From: JANMDR01 sp031376425
GTDB lineage: Bacteria > Pseudomonadota > Gammaproteobacteria > Burkholderiales > Usitatibacteraceae
DNA: 24,736 nucleotides
NCBI GenBank assembly: GCA_031376425.1
Contig: JANMDR010000092.1
Coordinates: 1 to 24,736 of the forward strand
Direction: 5' to 3'
Program-made: the position numbers and the translations under genes
Shown: positions 14,378-23,593 of the stretch, one piece after another
Layout of the letters: the number at the start of each line of letters is the position of its first letter
Numbering within the stretch: the first letter of the stretch is position 1
Notes under the pieces: model-generated
Databases searched by the model: none
What the model was told of the DNA's origin: nothing
What the model saw: the letters and a program-made list of their open reading frames with translations, nothing else

Positions 14378-16687
14378 TTAGCGGCGTTTCACCGATTCCA
14401 CACCAGCTACGCTGCTTACCGCGCGGATTACACGGGCAATGTCATCGTTGCGGCGCACTTCTAAGGTAAAACGCATTGCGGCAATGCTATTGCGTGAGAG
14501 TGTATTCACGCCAGTAACGTTAATCTTTTCGCGACTAAGCATTTCGGAGATATCACGCAACAAGCCTTGGCGATCTTTGGCAATCACTTCAACATCGGTT
14601 GAAAAAGCGGTTTCTTCCAGTTTGCTGCCCCACGCAGCGGGCATGAGCCGCTCCCGTTGCTCGGGGCTTAAGCACACAATATTTTCGCAATCCAAACGAT
14701 GCACCGTGACGCCGCGTGTGCGGGTGACAAAACCGGTAATTTCATCCGGCGGTAGTGGTTTGCAGCAACGCGCTACCATAGTGGCAATATTGTTTACCCC
14801 CAGCACCAACACCCCTGAGGATGCTTTTCCGGTTTGGCTGGTGCCTGATGGCGCTCTGAATAGCGGTGCCTGCGCAGCATCATTGGCAACCACTTCCAGT
14901 GGTGCCAGCATGCCCCGCAGGGCAATATCAATTTGATGCGCGGTAATTTCATTGCGGCCAATAGCTGCTAAAAGCTCATCCACGTTCTTGTGTTCTAGCG
15001 CATGTGCCAATTTATCTTGGGCTAAATGGGTTGCTGCATGGCGAGCCAGTTCTTTATCCAGCGTTTGCCGACCATGCGCAACATCCACCTCAAAATACTC
15101 TTGGCGAAACCACGTGCGCACTTTTGATAAGGCCCTGTGGCTTTTCAAAAAGCCGAGTTGCGGATTAATCCAATCACGGGATGGCCCACCCTGTTTAGCA
15201 GACAATATTTCGATCCGCTGCGCGTTTTTAAGCGGCGTATTGAGCGCCACTAACTGCCCATCAATTTTGGCACCGCGACAGCGATGGCCCAAATCCGTAT
15301 GTAAATGATAGGCAAAATCTACCGCCGTTGAGCCTGCGGGTAAATCAATCACCCTACCCTGCGGCGTTAGTACATAAATGGTGTCGGCAAATAACCCCTG
15401 TTTAACGGCGTCAGAAAACTCTCCTTCATTAACGATTTCTTGTTTCCATTCAAGCACTTGGCGTAACCAAGCGATTTTTTCCTCAAAGGTTTTGTCGCTC
15501 TTGCCGCCTTCTTTTCCGCGCGCTCCGCCATGTGCCCCAGCACGTTCCCCAGCGCGTTCCCCAGCACGTTCCTTATAGCGCCAATGCGCAGCGACACCAT
15601 GCTCGCTGGCCTGATGCATGGCGTGGGTACGAATTTGCACTTCTAGGGTCTTATTTTCAACGCCGATTACCGCCGTATGCAAAGATTGATAATTATTGGC
15701 TTTCGGTTGCGCAATATAATCGTCAAACTCACCCAAAACGGGCGTAAACAGGTCATGTACAAGGCCGAGCACGGTATAGCATTCAGGAACTGAATCCACC
15801 AATAAGCGCACGGCACGGATATCGTAAAGCTCGTTATACGCCAGGTTTTTCGATTGCATTTTTTTATGAATCGAGTAAATATGCTTAGGCCGCCCCATCA
15901 CATCTGCAACAATATTGGCTTGCGCCGTTGCTGCCATCAATTGTGCCACCACGCGGGCGATATAGCTTTCACGTTCCGCACGCTTACCATCGAGCAGCGC
16001 CGCAATCGTTTTATAACGGGCGGGGTCAAGATAGCGAAAGCTATAATCTTCTAATTCCCACTTAATTTGAAACACACCCAAACGGTTTGCCAGTGGCGCA
16101 AATAAATTGCGTGTTTGTTGCGCAGCCGCTATTTTCGCGGCTTCCGGTGCTTTCGATAAGTTACGCATTAATACTACTTGTTGCGCCAGTTTTACCAACA
16201 CCACGCGCACATCGTCCGCCATTGCCAACAACATTTTGCGCAGCACCTCCACATCTTGCGCGGATTTTGCTGCTTCATTTAAGCCCGCCTGCGTCACCGC
16301 TTTGCCAGCGCGAACAACGCCCTGAACCAGCGCGGTAACTTCAGCGCCAAATTGGGCGTTTAGCCGATGAATCTCTTGCCCAGATGCCGTAAGTGGGGTT
16401 TGCGTTAACGCCGCCGCTGCCAATGTCTCCGCATCCACATCAAGTGCCTGTAACAACACTAAACAATCGGCAATATCACGCATTTGCGAACTAGCGTGCG
16501 CGGGCTGCACATATTTACCCGCATAGCTAAGCGCGGCTTCAATTAAACCCCTATTTTCAACCGACAACGCCTGAAAGATTCCTAAAAATAGGGTATCTCC
16601 AACCATGGTAGGCGAATTTTCGGCACTGTCAGCCGCCGTGTTGTCAGGCGTGCTGAGGCGGGGCTCAATTAATAGGGAATCATTCAT
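14378..16687 (-). CDS. relA: (p)ppGpp synthetase RelA
   Basis: Makes (p)ppGpp from ATP and GTP/GDP on stalled ribosomes. 769 residues with the start at 16687; the frame is open back to 16837, and the start was chosen by similarity of length to E. coli RelA. Domain order: degenerate HD-like domain, without the hydrolase His-Asp pair and with KLAQQ in place of KLADR; synthetase domain (GRPKHIYSIHKKMQSK, EFDDY, NNYQSLHT, EVQIRT, HGVAAHWRYKE); TGS domain (VLTPQGRVIDLPAGST, DLGHRCRGAKIDG); a zinc-finger-like region (ARCCKPLP, DCEN); and C-terminal ACT. EFDDY is the form found in RelA; SpoT/Rel proteins carry a basic residue here. With the dead HD domain this indicates a synthetase-only enzyme. A linker after HWRYKE contains a tandem ERAG repeat. 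Confidence 0.92.
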   Translation of the reverse strand: MNDSLLIEPRLSTPDNTAADSAENSPTMVGDTLFLGIFQALSVENRGLIEAALSYAGKYVQPAHASSQMRDIADCLVLLQALDVDAETLAAAALTQTPLTASGQEIHRLNAQFGAEVTALVQGVVRAGKAVTQAGLNEAAKSAQDVEVLRKMLLAMADDVRVVLVKLAQQVVLMRNLSKAPEAAKIAAAQQTRNLFAPLANRLGVFQIKWELEDYSFRYLDPARYKTIAALLDGKRAERESYIARVVAQLMAATAQANIVADVMGRPKHIYSIHKKMQSKNLAYNELYDIRAVRLLVDSVPECYTVLGLVHDLFTPVLGEFDDYIAQPKANNYQSLHTAVIGVENKTLEVQIRTHAMHQASEHGVAAHWRYKERAGERAGERAGAHGGARGKEGGKSDKTFEEKIAWLRQVLEWKQEIVNEGEFSDAVKQGLFADTIYVLTPQGRVIDLPAGSTAVDFAYHLHTDLGHRCRGAKIDGQLVALNTPLKNAQRIEILSAKQGGPSRDWINPQLGFLKSHRALSKVRTWFRQEYFEVDVAHGRQTLDKELARHAATHLAQDKLAHALEHKNVDELLAAIGRNEITAHQIDIALRGMLAPLEVVANDAAQAPLFRAPSGTSQTGKASSGVLVLGVNNIATMVARCCKPLPPDEITGFVTRTRGVTVHRLDCENIVCLSPEQRERLMPAAWGSKLEETAFSTDVEVIAKDRQGLLRDISEMLSREKINVTGVNTLSRNSIAAMRFTLEVRRNDDIARVIRAVSSVAGVESVKRR
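15535..15570. repeat. Three tandem 12-bp units within relA
   Basis: CCCCAGCACGTT, CCCCAGCGCGTT and CCCCAGCACGTT lie back to back. On the coding strand they encode three ERAG units in the loop after the synthetase domain, where E. coli RelA has a short Gly/Ala loop. Copy number can change without breaking the frame. Confidence 0.85.
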
Positions 16688-16857
16688 CCCATTATTGTAC
16701 AAGGCAAACATACAAAAACCATTGCATGACCGAAGTTGCGAATGCGCAATCCCCTCAAAAACGCGGTATATTGGGCTTGATAAATTTCTGCACAAATAGC
16801 AAGCAACCGCTTTGCGGTCTTGTTCCTTTTCGACCAAAAACTTTTTAAGTGACTCTT
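16688..16857. promoter_or_regulatory. Divergent relA / Anbu-cluster promoter region
   Basis: 170 bp between the start of relA and the first gene of the Anbu cluster. Promoters for both must lie here or slightly inside relA's open upstream frame. I see no convincing -35/-10 pair. Confidence 0.35.
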
Positions 16858-18270
16858 ATGGCGCTAAAACCTTTTTACAACGAAATGTATGATGCTCATG
16901 GCAAAGTAAGACCGCACTACCAGCCATTCGCCAATTGGTTAGCCACTACCCCCCCTGAAAAGATAGCGCAAAATCGCCAAGCAGCCGATTTACTGTTTCA
17001 CCGCGTGGGTATTACCTTTGCGGTGTACGGTGAGGCGTCTGGCTCCGAACGCTTAATTCCGTTTGACATTATTCCCCACGTAATTGAGGCGCAAAAATGG
17101 GATGAGATATCGCGTGGCTTAAAGCAACGTGTCAAGGCACTTAATGCGTTTTTGCATGACGTATATCACGGCCAAGAAATTTTAAAAGCGGGCATTGTGC
17201 CGATGGAGCAAGTGATTAGCAACGCCCAATATCGGCGCGAGATGATTGGCATTGACGTACCCGGTGGCATTTACGCCCACGTGGCCGGTATTGATTTGGT
17301 TAAAGATAGCGATGGTGAATACTATGTGCTCGAAGATAATTTGCGTACCCCATCTGGTGTTTCTTATCTGCTAGAAAACCGCAAAATGATGATGCGCTTA
17401 TTCCCTGAGCTATTTGCGCAACAAAACGTGCGTCCGGTAGACCACTATCCTGATTTACTACTAGAAACCTTACGCGGCGCGGCTCCCGTGGGCATAGATA
17501 ACCCCACTATTGTGCTAATGACGCCGGGGCATTTTAATTCAGCCTATTTTGAACACGCATTTTTAGCCCAGCAAATGGGTGTGGAGTTAGTGGAGGGCAT
17601 TGATCTATTTGTGGTGGATGAAACCGTATTCATGCGCACCACCCAAGGCCCCAAAAAAGTAGATGTTATCTATCGACGCATTGATGATGATTTTATCGAT
17701 CCCCTGTGTTTTAGAGCGGATTCGATGCTGGGCGTACCCGGCCTCATGCGTGCCTATCAAGCGGGCCGTGTGACGCTCGCAAACGCCGTAGGCACTGGGG
17801 TTGCTGATGATAAGTCGCTCTATCCTTTTGTACCGGAAATGATCCGTTATTATCTTAATGAAGAGCCGATTTTAAAGAACGTTCACACCTACCAATTAAG
17901 CCAAAAAGATGACCTAGCTTATGTGCTCGACAATATGGCCGATTTGGTTATAAAAGAAGCTGCAGGCTCGGGCGGTTACGGCATGTTAATCGGCCCCACG
18001 TCTACCAAAGAAGAACGCGTACGCTTTAAGCAACGCGTACTGGATGCGCCAGAGCGCTATATTGCCCAACCAACGCTATCCATTTCAGCCTGCCCTACAT
18101 TTGCAGGCACGGGAGTAGCGCCACGACATATCGATTTACGACCGTATGTACTATCAGGAAAATCAATTCAATTTGTACCAGGCGGCCTCACGCGTGTGGC
18201 GCTACGTGAAGGTTCATTGGTTGTTAACTCGTCGCAGGGCGGCGGGGTGAAAGATACTTGGGTGGTGGAC
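16858..18270 (+). CDS. Circularly permuted ATP-grasp ligase (Anbu cluster)
   Basis: 471 residues from the ATG at 16858; a GTG nine bases earlier is the alternative start. It belongs to the circularly permuted ATP-grasp family (formerly DUF404/DUF407), thought to join a carboxylate to an amine with ATP. Metal and nucleotide residues are visible in YVLEDNLRTPSG (Glu159, Asp160, Asn161, Arg163) and in the glycine loop VIKEAAGSGGYGM (Lys366, Glu367); the first lies before the second, as the permutation requires. HFNSAYFEHAFLAQQMGVEL and VIYRRIDDDFIDP are also family-typical. The alpha-E gene starts 2 bp after its stop. In published genome surveys this gene accompanies Anbu, alpha-E and transglutaminase genes, as here. 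The substrate is unknown. Confidence 0.93.
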
Positions 18271-18275
18271 TAATT

Positions 18276-19268
18276 ATGCTAAGCAAAACAGCCTCAACAC
18301 TATATTGGATGGCGCGTTATGTTGAACGCGCTGAAAACACAGCACGTATATTAGACGTTGCCTATCGCATGTCCTTGCTCACCAAAGATTCGGATCTTCA
18401 AGATCAAGAATGGTTTGCACCGCTCAATATCACTGGCACTTTGTTTCCGTTTGCGGGCCGCCATAATATTGTCTGCGCAAAAGAAGTATTGCATTTTATG
18501 GCGCTCGATGCCGATAACCCATCCTCAATTTATAACTGCGCCAAACTAGCTCGCGAGAATGCCCGTGCGGTACGTGGCACCATCACCAGCGAGATGTGGG
18601 AAGTACTCAACTCCACTTGGATTGAAATGCAAAACATGGATGAGGACCGCCTATACGCACGCGGCATCTCAGCATTTTTTGATTGGGTAAAGGAGCGTTC
18701 TCACCTTTTCCGAGGAGTTACCTTTGGGACGATATTGCGCGATGATGCATTTCAGTTTCATCGCCTTGGCACGTATATGGAACGGGCAGACAATACCGCG
18801 CGTTTGATTGACGTGAAATACCATGTATTACTACCCAGCGTGAAAGAGGTAGGCGGCGCCGTGGATTATTATCAGTGGTCTGCTGTGTTGCGGTCAGTAT
18901 CGGCGTTTGAGAGTTATCGCAAGGTGTACCGCGATATTATTACACCATTAAAACTTGCAGAACTTTTGGTGTTACGTGCTGACGTGCCACGCTCCCTACA
19001 CTTTTGCTTTCATGATGTGTATGAGATTTTGAACAAAGTGGAAAATAGTAATTCTGCAGAAGCTACACGACTCGCGGGTGAAATTTATGCATCCTTGCAG
19101 TTTGGCCGTATCAGCGATATTTTCCAAACGGGTTTGCACGAATATCTAACTGATTTCTTAGAATCCACAAAACGGCTGGCCGACGAAATTAATACCGCAT
19201 TTTTTGCCGTCACCTTGCCGCCAAAATCATCGCAAAGCCAAACCCAGCTTATCTCTAACACCAAATAA
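18276..19268 (+). CDS. Alpha-E domain protein (Anbu cluster)
   Basis: 330 residues from the ATG at 18276, directly after the ATP-grasp stop. It is the all-helical alpha-E family (formerly DUF403). Its sequence contains the same motif twice: YVERAENTARILDV near residue 17 and YMERADNTARLIDV near residue 170, which suggests an internal duplication; the repeated Glu, Arg and Asn residues probably form the active or binding site. Also typical are ENARAVRGTITSEMWEVLN and PRSLHFCFHDV. The biochemical role is not established; its constant partnership with the permuted ATP-grasp protein suggests a joint peptide-bond or amide-forming activity. It is followed 16 bp later by the Anbu gene. Confidence 0.92.
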   Translation: MLSKTASTLYWMARYVERAENTARILDVAYRMSLLTKDSDLQDQEWFAPLNITGTLFPFAGRHNIVCAKEVLHFMALDADNPSSIYNCAKLARENARAVRGTITSEMWEVLNSTWIEMQNMDEDRLYARGISAFFDWVKERSHLFRGVTFGTILRDDAFQFHRLGTYMERADNTARLIDVKYHVLLPSVKEVGGAVDYYQWSAVLRSVSAFESYRKVYRDIITPLKLAELLVLRADVPRSLHFCFHDVYEILNKVENSNSAEATRLAGEIYASLQFGRISDIFQTGLHEYLTDFLESTKRLADEINTAFFAVTLPPKSSQSQTQLISNTK

Positions 19269-19284
19269 TTAAAAGAGTTTTTAA

Positions 19285-20019
19285 ATGACTTATTGTGTTG
19301 CCATCCGCCTTGATTCAGGAATGATTTTTGCCTCTGACACCCGCACCAATGCCGGTGTTGATCATATCGCCACCTTCCGTAAAATGCGGGTTTTTGATCG
19401 CTCTGGTGATCGTGTAATCGTGTTGCTTGCTTCTGGCAACCTCGCCACCACGCAAGGTGTGGTTAATATATTAGATCGCCATCGCACCGCCCCCCCTGAT
19501 ACCCCGACCATTTGGAATGCAAAATCAATGGTAGATGTAGCACGTTTAACCGGTGAAGCACTAAGGGAAATTATGAGCCTTGATGGTGATGCGCTATCAA
19601 AGAATGGCATTGATGCCAGCGCCAGTTTAATTGTTGGCGGCCAGATTAACGGTGAAGAACAGCGCTTATTCAATATTTACGCTCAAGGCAATTTTATTGA
19701 AGCGCATGATGAAACGCCCTATTTCCAACTTGGTGAAGCCAAATACGGCAAACCCATTTTAGATCGGGTTTTAAACGCCGGTACACCGCAAGATGAAGCC
19801 GCAAAGTGCGTGTTGATCTCATTTGATTCCACTATCCGTTCGAATATTTCCGTGGGTTTACCCATTGATTTGCTGTGGTATCCCAAGGACAGCCTGCGGG
19901 TCGGCACCCAGCAGCGCATCGAAGAAACCGATCCCTATTACTCCATGCTGCGCCAGCGTTGGGGTAGCGGCTTAAGAAAAGTGTTCGCGGATTTGCCGGA
20001 CCCGGATTGGATTAGTTAA
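19285..20019 (+). CDS. Anbu proteasome-like peptidase
   Basis: 244 residues; the Ntn-hydrolase family related to HslV and the 20S proteasome beta subunit. The N-terminus is MTYCVAIRLDSGMIFASDTR followed by TNAGVDHIATFRKMRVF. The catalytic threonine should be Thr2 after removal of Met, with Asp18 and Lys33 as the partner residues. GNLATTQG and a second half with YAQGNFIEA, YFQLGEAKYGKPILDR, SFDSTIRSNISVGLPIDLLW match the Anbu form. Published work describes Anbu as an open ring or helical assembly with no linked ATPase, and none is seen here. AAAAGAG precedes the ATG. It is the third gene of the cluster; a large inverted repeat follows it. The true substrate is unknown. Confidence 0.93.
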   Translation: MTYCVAIRLDSGMIFASDTRTNAGVDHIATFRKMRVFDRSGDRVIVLLASGNLATTQGVVNILDRHRTAPPDTPTIWNAKSMVDVARLTGEALREIMSLDGDALSKNGIDASASLIVGGQINGEEQRLFNIYAQGNFIEAHDETPYFQLGEAKYGKPILDRVLNAGTPQDEAAKCVLISFDSTIRSNISVGLPIDLLWYPKDSLRVGTQQRIEETDPYYSMLRQRWGSGLRKVFADLPDPDWIS

Positions 20020-20025
20020 TATATT

Positions 20026-20099
20026 CGTCTTTCCCGCGAAGGCGGGAACCCAGTGGCTTTCATGGACGACACTGGATTCCCGCCTTCGCGAGAAAGACG
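20026..20099. repeat. Inverted repeat, 30-bp arms, between Anbu and the transglutaminase gene
   Basis: Arms 20026-20055 and 20070-20099 pair at 28 of 30 positions around a 14-base loop. The unit contains TTCCCGCGAAGGCGGGAA, the core of a mobile palindromic element common in beta- and gammaproteobacteria. In the transcript it would fold into a very stable hairpin 7 bases after the Anbu stop and 48 bases before the transglutaminase start. No T-run follows, so it may stabilise, process or attenuate the message rather than end it. Confidence 0.9.
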
Positions 20100-20147
20100 G
20101 CTCGTGCGTAGTGTCGCAACACCGTTGATTTAAACCGGACTTAAGCC

Positions 20148-23100
20148 ATGACAATTCGCGTCGCCCTTCATCACAAAACCCACTATAAATTTGATCGTCC
20201 CATCACCTTGTCGCCGCATGAAGTGCGGCTGCGTCCCGCAGCGCATGCGCGTACGCCTATAGAAAGCTATAGTTTAAAGGTATCGCCAGCTAGTCACTTT
20301 TTAAACTGGCAACAAGACCCTTATGGCAATTGGTTAGCGCGTTTAGTATTCCCTGAGCTAACGCAAGAACTATGCATTGAAGTAGATTTAATTGCCGATA
20401 TGACGGTAATTAATCCCTTCGATTTTTTTGTGGAAAGCAGTGCCGAAAACTTCCCCTTTAGCTATACCGCAGACAATAAGCGCGAGCTCGCAGCCTACTT
20501 AGAAGTTGAACCGCAAGGCCCATTGTTGAAAATGTGGATTGCCCGCGCACAGGCGCAGATTCTCGGCAAACCCATCATCACGATTGATTTTTTAGTGGCA
20601 TTGAATCAAATGCTACAAAACTCGGTGCGCTATCTAATCCGCATGGAACCAGGTGTGCAAACGCCCGAAGTTACGCTTGATACAGCGCAGGGGTCATGTC
20701 GTGATTCGGCATGGCTGTTGGTGCAAATATTGCGGCATTTTGGCATTGCCGCACGCTTTGCCTCAGGCTATTTGATTCAATTGACTGCGGACGTAAAGTC
20801 GCTCGACGGGCCATCCGGTACCGCAGTTGATTTCACCGATTTACACGCATGGACTGAAGCCTATATTCCCGGTGCCGGCTGGGTGGGGCTTGACCCTACT
20901 TCCGGTATGCTCACTGGCGAAGGCCATATTCCGCTGGCCTGCACGGCAATACCATCGTCCGCAGCACCGGTTTCGGGCATGATGGACCGCTGCGAATCGG
21001 TGCTTGATTTTGCGATGACCGTCACCCGCATTCATGAAGATCCGCGTGTGACCAAGCCTTATACCGATGCGCAATGGGCCGCCATGATGAAGCTCGGCGC
21101 TGCAGTGGATACAGAGCTTATTGCGCAAGATGTACGGCTCACAATGGGTGGCGAGCCCACCTTCGTATCGGTAGACGATATGGAGGGGCCAGAGTGGAAT
21201 GTAACCGCATTGAGCGACAGAAAATTCAAACTCTCGCTCGATTTAATGCAGCGCTTAAAACCGAAATTTGCAGCCGGTGCGCTCTTGCAGTTTGGCCAAG
21301 GCAAATGGTATCCCGGTGAACCCCTGCCGCGCTGGGCGTTATCAGCATATTGGCGGCTCGATGGAATACCAATTTGGAACGATGAGGAGCTCATCGCTTA
21401 TGAAGCCGAGAAAACACCCCTTGCCAAAACCGCCGCCCACCTATTCAGCGCTACCCTCGCCGCTAACCTAAACCTTAATGCAGGCTATGTAATACCCGCG
21501 TATGAGTCCGTAATACGCGCCATTCGCGACGAAGCTGATTTACCCTTGAATGTGGACCCGCTCAACGCAGAGCTAAAACAAAGTGCTGCCAGAGCCAAAC
21601 TCATCGCCCAACTAAGTGGTGCATTGGGCGACCCGATTGGCTATGTATTGCCATTAAAAGCCATTGAGCGACCTGCCATAGCTGTTGCTAAAAAAACTGA
21701 CGCTGCTACCCCAGCCAACACCGCAACCCAATGGCATTCCAGCCTCTGGCCTATGCGTGCCAAGCATTTATTTTTGCTGGAAGGGGATTCACCCATTGGT
21801 CTGCGGCTTCCTTTGGCATCAGTACCAAAAATAGCACCGGAGGATGTTGAAATACTTATTGAAGGTGATCCATTTGCCCTACCGCTGGATTTAACTCAGC
21901 ACGATACATCGGTAAAAAAACTCACGCCAGCTGCCATTAAGGCACTAGAGATTAAACACGGCAAATCAGCAAAAGAGGTCGTGCGCACTGCCCTATGTGT
22001 AGAAGTGCGCGGCAATATTTTGTTTGTCTTCGTGCCTCCTCTGACGGTGTTAGAAGACTACTTAAGTTTAATTGCTGCGTTAGAAAAAACAGCGGCAGAA
22101 TGCCAGCTTGCCATCCGCATTGAAGGCTACTCGCCACCACATGATTTGCGCGTCAATAAGTTTGCGATAACGCCTGATCCAGGTGTTATTGAAGTTAATA
22201 TTCACCCCGTAAAAACCTGGAAAGAACTGGTTGAAAACACCCACATACTTTACGAAGAAGCCCGTTTAACAAGGCTTGGCACCGAAAAATTTATGCAAGA
22301 TGGTCGCCACACAGGTACTGGTGGTGGTAATCACGTTACTATCGGGAGCAGCACCCCAGCCGATAGCCCGCTGTTGCGTCGGCCAGATTTATTGCGTAGC
22401 TTAATCACCTACTGGCAAAACCATCCGGCACTTTCGTATTTGTTCAGCGGCATGTTTATTGGACCCACATCACAAAGCCCGCGCGTAGACGAAGCTCGCA
22501 GTGATACCTTGTACGAGCTCGAAATTGCGTTTGAACAGATGCAGGAAAAAATACAGGCTGGCGAAGAAAATCTGCAACCGTGGTTAGTTGATCGCATCTT
22601 GCGCAATTTCTTAACCGACCTAACGGGCAATACCCACAGAGCTGAATTTTCTATCGACAAACTCTACTCGCCCGATGGGCCGACCGGTCGCCTAGGTTTG
22701 CTTGAATTCCGAGCGTTCGAAATGCCACCGCACCCACAAATGGCGCTTGCACAAAACCTATTACTACGTGCCCTCATTGCGCGGTTTTGGAAGCAGCCTT
22801 ACCAGGGCAAGCTTATTGCGTGGGGCACTGCGCTACATGATCGCTTTATGCTGCCGCATTTTATTGCCCAAGATATGCGTGCGGTGATTGACGAAACGAA
22901 TGCGGCAAAGGTATTTGGCAAAACTAAGATTGAATATGCGTGGTTTAGCCCGTTTTTAGAATTCCGCTTTCCCCGCTATGGCACGGTCGCTTATCAAAGT
23001 GTGGAACTAGAGCTACGCCAAGCAATTGAACCGTGGCATGTGTTGGGCGAAGAAATGGCCGCAGGCGGCACCGCCCGTTACGTAGATTCATCGCTTGAAC

Positions 23101-23522
23101 GCATGCAAATTAAAGTGTCCGGCATGACTGAACACCGCCACCAGATACTTTGCAATGGCCGAGCCATTCCGCTCACACCAACAGGCGTTTCGGGCGAATA
23201 CATCGCGGGTGTACGCTACCGTGCATGGGCACCCCACTCTGCCCTACACCCAACCATTCCGGTACATGTACCGTTACGCTTTGATATTGTGGATACGTGG
23301 AGCAAGCGCTCCATTGGCGGTTGCGCCTATCACGTCGCCCATCCCGGTGGCCGCAGCTACGATAATTTCCCCATCAACGCCTACGCCGCTGAAGCACGGC
23401 GGATGGCACGCTTCCAAAAAATAGACCATACCGCCGGAGAAATTAATCCAATTTTAGAAGCCAGAAACTCGGCTTTCCCGCATACCTTGGATTTACGGCG
23501 CAAACCGCAACTGCTGTTGTAA
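20148..23522 (+). CDS. Transglutaminase-like protein fused to a DUF2126 amidoligase-like region (Anbu cluster)
   Basis: 1124 residues, cytoplasmic (no signal or membrane segment). The N-terminal domain (about 1-80: ALHHKTHYKFDRPITLSPHE, QDPYGNWLARLVFP) is the bacterial transglutaminase N-domain; the papain-like core follows with Cys184 (QGSCRDSAW), His233 (LHAWTEAY) and Asp249 (GLDPTSG). From about 330 the protein is the DUF2126 part: DVRLTMGGEPTFVS, QFGQGKWYPGEPLPRWAL, and later HTGTGGGNHVTIG, FEMPPHPQMALAQNLLLRA, which comparative studies have grouped with glutamine-synthetase/GCS-like carboxylate-amine ligases. So one chain seems to hold both a cleaving or transferring and an amide-forming activity. 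It is the last gene of the cluster and is separated from Anbu by an inverted repeat. The substrate is unknown. Confidence 0.92.
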   Translation: MTIRVALHHKTHYKFDRPITLSPHEVRLRPAAHARTPIESYSLKVSPASHFLNWQQDPYGNWLARLVFPELTQELCIEVDLIADMTVINPFDFFVESSAENFPFSYTADNKRELAAYLEVEPQGPLLKMWIARAQAQILGKPIITIDFLVALNQMLQNSVRYLIRMEPGVQTPEVTLDTAQGSCRDSAWLLVQILRHFGIAARFASGYLIQLTADVKSLDGPSGTAVDFTDLHAWTEAYIPGAGWVGLDPTSGMLTGEGHIPLACTAIPSSAAPVSGMMDRCESVLDFAMTVTRIHEDPRVTKPYTDAQWAAMMKLGAAVDTELIAQDVRLTMGGEPTFVSVDDMEGPEWNVTALSDRKFKLSLDLMQRLKPKFAAGALLQFGQGKWYPGEPLPRWALSAYWRLDGIPIWNDEELIAYEAEKTPLAKTAAHLFSATLAANLNLNAGYVIPAYESVIRAIRDEADLPLNVDPLNAELKQSAARAKLIAQLSGALGDPIGYVLPLKAIERPAIAVAKKTDAATPANTATQWHSSLWPMRAKHLFLLEGDSPIGLRLPLASVPKIAPEDVEILIEGDPFALPLDLTQHDTSVKKLTPAAIKALEIKHGKSAKEVVRTALCVEVRGNILFVFVPPLTVLEDYLSLIAALEKTAAECQLAIRIEGYSPPHDLRVNKFAITPDPGVIEVNIHPVKTWKELVENTHILYEEARLTRLGTEKFMQDGRHTGTGGGNHVTIGSSTPADSPLLRRPDLLRSLITYWQNHPALSYLFSGMFIGPTSQSPRVDEARSDTLYELEIAFEQMQEKIQAGEENLQPWLVDRILRNFLTDLTGNTHRAEFSIDKLYSPDGPTGRLGLLEFRAFEMPPHPQMALAQNLLLRALIARFWKQPYQGKLIAWGTALHDRFMLPHFIAQDMRAVIDETNAAKVFGKTKIEYAWFSPFLEFRFPRYGTVAYQSVELELRQAIEPWHVLGEEMAAGGTARYVDSSLERMQIKVSGMTEHRHQILCNGRAIPLTPTGVSGEYIAGVRYRAWAPHSALHPTIPVHVPLRFDIVDTWSKRSIGGCAYHVAHPGGRSYDNFPINAYAAEARRMARFQKIDHTAGEINPILEARNSAFPHTLDLRRKPQLLL

Positions 23523-23593
23523 CAATCTGGTCAACTCATTAAGTGTACCGATTCAGCAATCCCTTATTATTTTTACGCTAATCAAAAACGCCT

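Noticed and set aside
14378..16837. Calling the RelA/SpoT homologue bifunctional
   Set aside because: The HD hydrolase residues are missing, KLAQQ replaces KLADR, and EFDDY marks the RelA form of the synthetase site.
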